The notes under the pieces: model-generated | What the model saw: only the letters and a program-made list of their open reading frames with translations | What the model was told of the DNA's origin: nothing | The model's database searches: none | Shown: one piece after another, positions 45,177 to 49,414 of the stretch | Layout: every line of letters starts with the position of its first letter | Position numbering within the stretch: the first letter of the stretch is position 1 | Assembly (NCBI GenBank): GCA_000934455.1 | Contig: KN886601.1 | Coordinates: 30,685 to 80,098 of the forward strand | Source of the DNA: Apostichopus parvimensis | Taxonomy: Eukaryota; Echinodermata; Holothuroidea; Aspidochirotida; Stichopodidae | Length of the DNA: 49,414 nucleotides | Direction of reading: 5' to 3' | Position numbers and translations under genes: made by a program

Positions 45177-46740
45177 GAACCTTGATTCTTCCCTGGTTTG
45201 GAATTGCAGCACAACACTATAGGTGGTCAGTGACGTCATAATGGCAAATTGTTTGCAAACGGCATTACTTTCCTGTTATTGTATGTTCTTCTTGATTTAT
45301 CCTACAATCATATAAAACTGTAAATCTTTGCTCTAATGTCAAGGTTCTCTGTATTTTAAATTCATAAAATTTTCGTTCTGTCTTGTAGAAATATTAACAA
45401 TTCCTCTTTCAATAAATGAGTTATGGTTAAGTGAGACAAGAACATTTTCAGCCTCGATGACAAGCATTCACTCAGATTATGTTGCCAGATGCCTTTTCAT
45501 AAAAAAAAAAAATACCACCACAATTGGAAAAATTTGTGACTTTGTCATGAATACGAAATACATTATGCTATGAGGATGTGGTTTTGAACTACAGATCTAT
45601 CTACGCAGAAAGATTCCAGCATTATTATTAAGCCACTGCATTAGTCCCTTTATTTAGGTATAAGGTTTTTAACTGTATCATGCCAGGCTGTTTCAGCCAG
45701 GCCTACAATTATTGCTTATATATGCTTTGTCGTCATTAATATTTAGTTACGATATTGCCCTACATGTATTTTGGAGTGCGGACGGAATGTGATGGGAACA
45801 ATTACTTATATCCGTAGTAGGCCTATGTCTAATATATTTGGAGTATTGCCGGAAACAGCAAAATTCTCATCGTGATTCATGGCACTAGGATGATTTTTAT
45901 GTCTTTCCAGGCAAAAGAAATTTACACGCCATCTGAAAATTACGTTGACATAACAATAATTCACATGCCATCTGAAACAATATGCCACTTGAAGAGGAAG
46001 ATATAGGATAAGAGGAGTGAATTTCAGATCCGAAATCATTTAACATTTGCAGTTTGCATATTCACAAATGGAAGAATTTCACCCAGTGGGAGTCAGGCAC
46101 CCTGCCTTGAGAGGTATTAAATGGCCATTTAAAGTGGGGTTTTGAAAATGGGGAAAGTCAGTAGAGCAGGTGACCATATTATCCAGTATCCCATCACAAA
46201 ATTGCTAGATACGTAATGTTCTAGTTGCTAAATACAAGTGTAAAGATGTTTAGTATAGTTTTCTACACGATAACTACAGCATTCAATGATAGGAAACACT
46301 TATAGCCTTCAAATAGATGTCACAACTTGGAACGTTTGGTGGTTATATTGCAACATATTTTCAAATTAGAATTTTTGGAATTAAAACATTCGGATAATTG
46401 TTGAAATATGGTTCAAGACTGCAAGTAACAGAAGAAACAAAAGTCAGGAGAAAAAGTGTGACTTTTAGTTGACTTTTAAACTAAGTACGCTAAGATTCTG
46501 AATAAAAACAGTTACCCTGACAACCATGCAGTCCCACTATTTAGATGTCAATGGCACAGTTGGGTGATGTTATTTACAAGTTTTCATGTGATGATGGTTC
46601 ACCCTTCCACTATGCTATATGAATAATACAAATTGCAGGGTGGTGTTTACAATACTGCACACTTTTTGATGGATGGAATGCAATACTTTACAGTTAATAA
46701 TAGTTATTGTGAGCTCTATGAGCTAGCGATTACCTTAAAT
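45177..46740. other. Non-coding stretch (receptor intron 3)
   Basis: AT-rich; no exon, RNA promoter or terminal repeat recognised. Confidence 0.4.
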
Positions 46741-47512
46741 TCTCACCAATATTGTGTTACAGCAGCTAGTGCTAGTGATTAGCTTATCAATATTTCCAAT
46801 AATACAATTTTACCCCAGCTAGAGCTCTGCAAGTCAATAAACCTTATTTTCCATCACTATTGTGTTACAGCAGCTTGAGCTCTGTGCTAGCTATTAAACT
46901 TTAAATTTCCATCACTATTGTGTTACCCCAGCTAGTGCCCAGTGCTAATGTTTAAGGTTACATTTCCACCAAGGTACTGTTATCCCAGCTAGAGCTCTGT
47001 GCTAGCTATTAAACCTTAAATTACCACCAATATTGTGTTACACCAGCTATAGTGCTCAGTGCTAATGTTTAAAGGGTGTGAAGACTCGCACACAAAGAAA
47101 AAGTCTCATGCCGGTAATCTGACTTAGTTTCGATAAGGTGTAACAGAAGTGTTGGACACCACCGTGGATCCCAGAAAATACACAAACAGCTTGCTACCGT
47201 CGGTAATAAGACACTAGTTTACAGTCAATATATACAGCTACGGTCAATACCCACAACACACTGTACATAGCAGCGTGGACATCTCAGGTCTAGATAAAAG
47301 ATAACAAGGTATCACGTTACAGTACTGTCTGTACTTTGTAGTGACAAGAAGAAATCTTCACTTTCAAGCAACCGAAAGTTAACTTTTTCAGAGCGCGGCA
47401 AGCAGTTTAGGGCGAGTCTTAAATGCCTTTAAGCTTACATTTCCACCAAGGTAGTGAAAGTTCCGCTAATGTAGTGCTACATACCCTAGCTAGCAGAATT
47501 ATAGCTTAAATC
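46741..47512. repeat. Tandem array, 57-60 bp unit, about six copies, interrupted by a MITE
   Basis: The consensus unit is roughly TTTCCACCAATATTGTGTTA plus CACCAGCTAGAGCTC plus TGTGCTAGCTATTAAACC. Copies start near 46741, 46790, 46850, 46908, 46964 and 47023, and a further partial copy follows at 47433-47512. Alternate copies carry AGAGCTCTGTGCTAGCTATT or AGTGCCCAGTGCTAATGTTT, which suggests a higher-order dimer. Confidence 0.8.
47073..47428. mobile_element. 356-bp MITE flanked by TTAA
   Basis: Imperfect 17-bp terminal inverted repeats, AGGGTGTGAAGACTCGC (47073-47089) and the complement of 47412-47428, AGGCATTTAAGACTCGC, agree at 13 positions. Both ends abut TTAA (47069-47072 and 47429-47432). 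TTAA duplication is the hallmark of piggyBac-type transposition, but these ends do not start CCC, so superfamily assignment is tentative. It clearly interrupts the tandem array, which gives the relative age: array first, insertion later. Confidence 0.65.
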
Positions 47513-47639
47513 CTTAATTTCTCTTCCACGTGGCTTTAGCAGCCGATAATTATTTATCCAATATCGCATCGCAAAATGCTATACATAAATTAAAGTGCAA
47601 AAATGTATATAGCAAACATGTATATAGCAAACATGTATA

Positions 47640-48060
47640 TAGTATAGGCAAAGGCTTTGTTCAGCAGTCAGAGTGTCCGCCTCACAATCCTTAGGTTTCC
47701 AGATCGAAAGTCCGCCAGGAGCCAGATTCTCTTGACCAATTCAAAAATCGCTGCAGTGCAGTGATGATGTGCGAAGTCTTCCGTGGATTTGGTATTTCTG
47801 GTTTGTGAACTTGGGGAAAGGGGTACGTTTCTGTTCTTCACTTGGTTTCAAAACAACTTTATTCGTTATGGCTGCACTGCAGTGATGTCGAATAAGGTGC
47901 CCTTGCCTACCTCAGTATTTGAGAAAGTGGTCAGATGCTGGGGCATACACTCTCGTCCGTCGGATGGGGACGTTAAATGGCCATCCTGGGAGCAGGAATG
48001 GGAGCGAATTCACATCCCTTGCCGGGTTATCCTCTGAACAATTATCGCAAAATACAGGGC
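47640..48060 (+). mobile_element. SINE candidate with degenerate tRNA head
   Basis: CAGTCAGAGTGTCCGCC (A-box region, about 47665) and AGATCGAAAGTCC (degenerate B box, 47701-47713) resemble a tRNA head. Downstream, CTCTCGTCCGTCGGATGG followed by GGACGTTAAATGG (about 47950-47980) is a block often seen in marine invertebrate SINE tails. Directly before it are tandem CAAACATGTATATAG 15-mers (47605-47645). Confidence 0.5.
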
Positions 48061-49150
48061 TTGAAATAAGCTGGTGTTCATCCAGGATCTAACACTGATA
48101 GGGTCTTAAATAAGCTACTGTAAGCTTCCTGATACTTGGGTCTCTTAAACTAAAACTTAAATAAACTAGAGCAGGTTTTGTATGCAAATCCACCATGATA
48201 TTATTTTAAAAGAGACATAATTCAGAAGCTTCAAAACTGTTTGCTGACATAAAGTTTGGATACAATCCAAATTATATATACTGTGTATTTAGACTGCAAC
48301 TAATGTGAATTGAGCATGCAGTTGAGAGGCTCAAGGTCATGGTTACCATGTTGGAGTATATACGAAGTTGCCTTGATACTGTGGTGATACGTAAACCCAG
48401 CTTGCACGCATACATAGTCATGATATAGACATGCAGGGCGCCTGATTGTTGAATTTATACCTGGATGCTGTATCCATGGGTACATATCCTACAGGACATC
48501 ATTTCCTGTTTTCTGTGGGCCATTCAATATCCGTTTCAGTATTATATGACATGCAGCTTGTTTCAACTTAATTCACATAACAATGGTATGTACAACTATT
48601 ATATACATACATGTAGTACATCACATTTATATAGGGTTTTGTGTAAAGTCTGGTTTTACCGTTTTATTATACTTATTGGTGTAATATTTTACAAAATTTG
48701 ACCTATATGTCTTGCTGATTGCATGATAAATGTTATACATAAATACAAAATGGCCAGAAACAATATCTAGGTATGTAGATATTTTATTAATTATAAATTA
48801 CAAAAAGTAGGCCTAGAATTCCACAACATTTGCCACTTGTTAAAAAATGCCCGGGTGCATGAAATGTCTACTGGCCAATGTAATTTGTTCCCACTTTCCA
48901 TCTTTGTTGAATTAATATCAATTTTTAAGCAACATTTATTTGCACTAGCAGAAAAATGCCATTGCACATAAATTATTCTAGTGTAATCGACTATATATGT
49001 GAAAATACGGAATGCGAGTGGCTCCCCTTTAATTTAACCCAACCCACCCCCACCCCTACCTACTCGAAGTAGTCCACTCCCTCTTCTCATAGTAGTACAT
49101 GGTTATACGAATTACCCATTCGTACAGTAACTTAAAGTGTACTCTATGTA
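48061..49150. other. Non-coding stretch
   Basis: AT-rich; no exon or clear repeat boundary. Contains ACTAAACTTAAATAAACTAG-like low-complexity sequence near 48150. Confidence 0.4.
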
Positions 49151-49158
49151 TTGGTAGA

Positions 49159-49235
49159 TATTGGATAGCTCAGTTGATTATAGGACCTGTAAGCGTGCAA
49201 GGCATTAGTTTAAATCTAGCTGTATGCATATTCAA
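49159..49235 (+). repeat. tRNA-like sequence (SINE head or tRNA pseudogene)
   Basis: TAGCTCAGTTG (49166-49176) is a near-perfect A box and GTTTAAATCTA (49208-49218) a degenerate B box at tRNA spacing. The presumed acceptor stem does not pair, so it is not a working tRNA. The following GGCAATGAATTAATTTC resembles SINE bodies. Confidence 0.5.
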
Positions 49236-49259
49236 GGCAATGAATTAATTTCTTTACTA

Positions 49260-49414
49260 TTTCAAATGTTGTGCTTGTATTTTCCAAGACAGTTTAATGT
49301 TGTACATATATGTATGGTGGTTTGAATTTTTTTTGGGGGGGGGGAGGGAGGGGGTTCCATGTACTAAGCACAGTGTATTGCTCATGATACATTAAAATGA
49401 GCTTCCTAGCTCTG
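49260..49414. other. Non-coding end of window
   Basis: AT-rich with a poly-T/poly-G tract near 49328-49351; nothing else recognised. Confidence 0.4.

Noticed and set aside
1-49414. CRISPR array, bacterial operon or phage features
   Set aside because: Spliced genes, SINEs and LINEs show a eukaryotic genome, and none of the tandem arrays has unique spacers of constant length.

Overview
The window is eukaryotic, AT-rich, mostly non-coding DNA with GT-AG introns, many phase-1 exons, several generations of transposon debris, SINE-like tRNA modules and two assembly gaps (20434-20808 and 33494-33543). The domain content (Tie/angiopoietin-receptor-like extracellular exons with laminin-type EGF repeats, an intron-containing DDE integrase gene, MULE, hAT, Ty3/gypsy and APE-type LINE relics) fits a marine invertebrate deuterostome, most likely an echinoderm such as a sea cucumber. 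That placement is inference, not proof.

Layout. 1-475: AT-rich array of direct and inverted 41-bp units built round a 16-bp palindrome. 495-5558 (+): six-exon gene for an HTH plus DDE integrase-core protein, with two reading-frame lesions. 6543-8949 (+): three consecutive phase 1-1 exons encoding EGF and laminin-EGF repeats of a Tie-like receptor, the third carrying an in-frame TAG. About 9430-15900 (-): decayed Ty3/gypsy-type gag-pol with a 291-bp perfect tandem duplication in the protease segment. 16667-17550 (-): three-exon relic of a MULE-type transposase gene. 18.5-24.3 kb: local tandem repeats, an assembly gap and a 2.8-kb-spaced direct duplication of an exon-like block. 26685-31386 (-): exons of an unrecognised gene whose first coding exon has two in-frame stops. 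28.1-30.4 kb: palindromic and tandem dispersed repeats. 34074-37518 (+): nearly full-length APE-type LINE with candidate target-site duplications and two frameshifts. 39746-43448 (+): first three exons (signal peptide, N-terminal domain, Ig-like region) of a second Tie-like receptor whose intron 1 holds a hAT relic. 42.5-49.3 kb: SINEs, MITEs and a 57-60 bp tandem array.

How the parts relate. The two Tie-like fragments are complementary: the left has EGF exons without the N-terminal half, the right has the N-terminal half without EGF exons before the window ends. All junctions are phase 1, so the exons are mutually compatible. No kinase, FN3 or transmembrane exon was found. They are best read as two members of a tandem receptor family, the left one truncated or broken. 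Nearly every recognisable coding unit carries at least one stop or frameshift; only the right-hand receptor is free of visible lesions. I see no clear new molecular system. The strongest candidates for novelty are the unrecognised minus-strand gene, the cellular-looking integrase gene, and the duplicated exon-like block at 21.2 and 24.0 kb.
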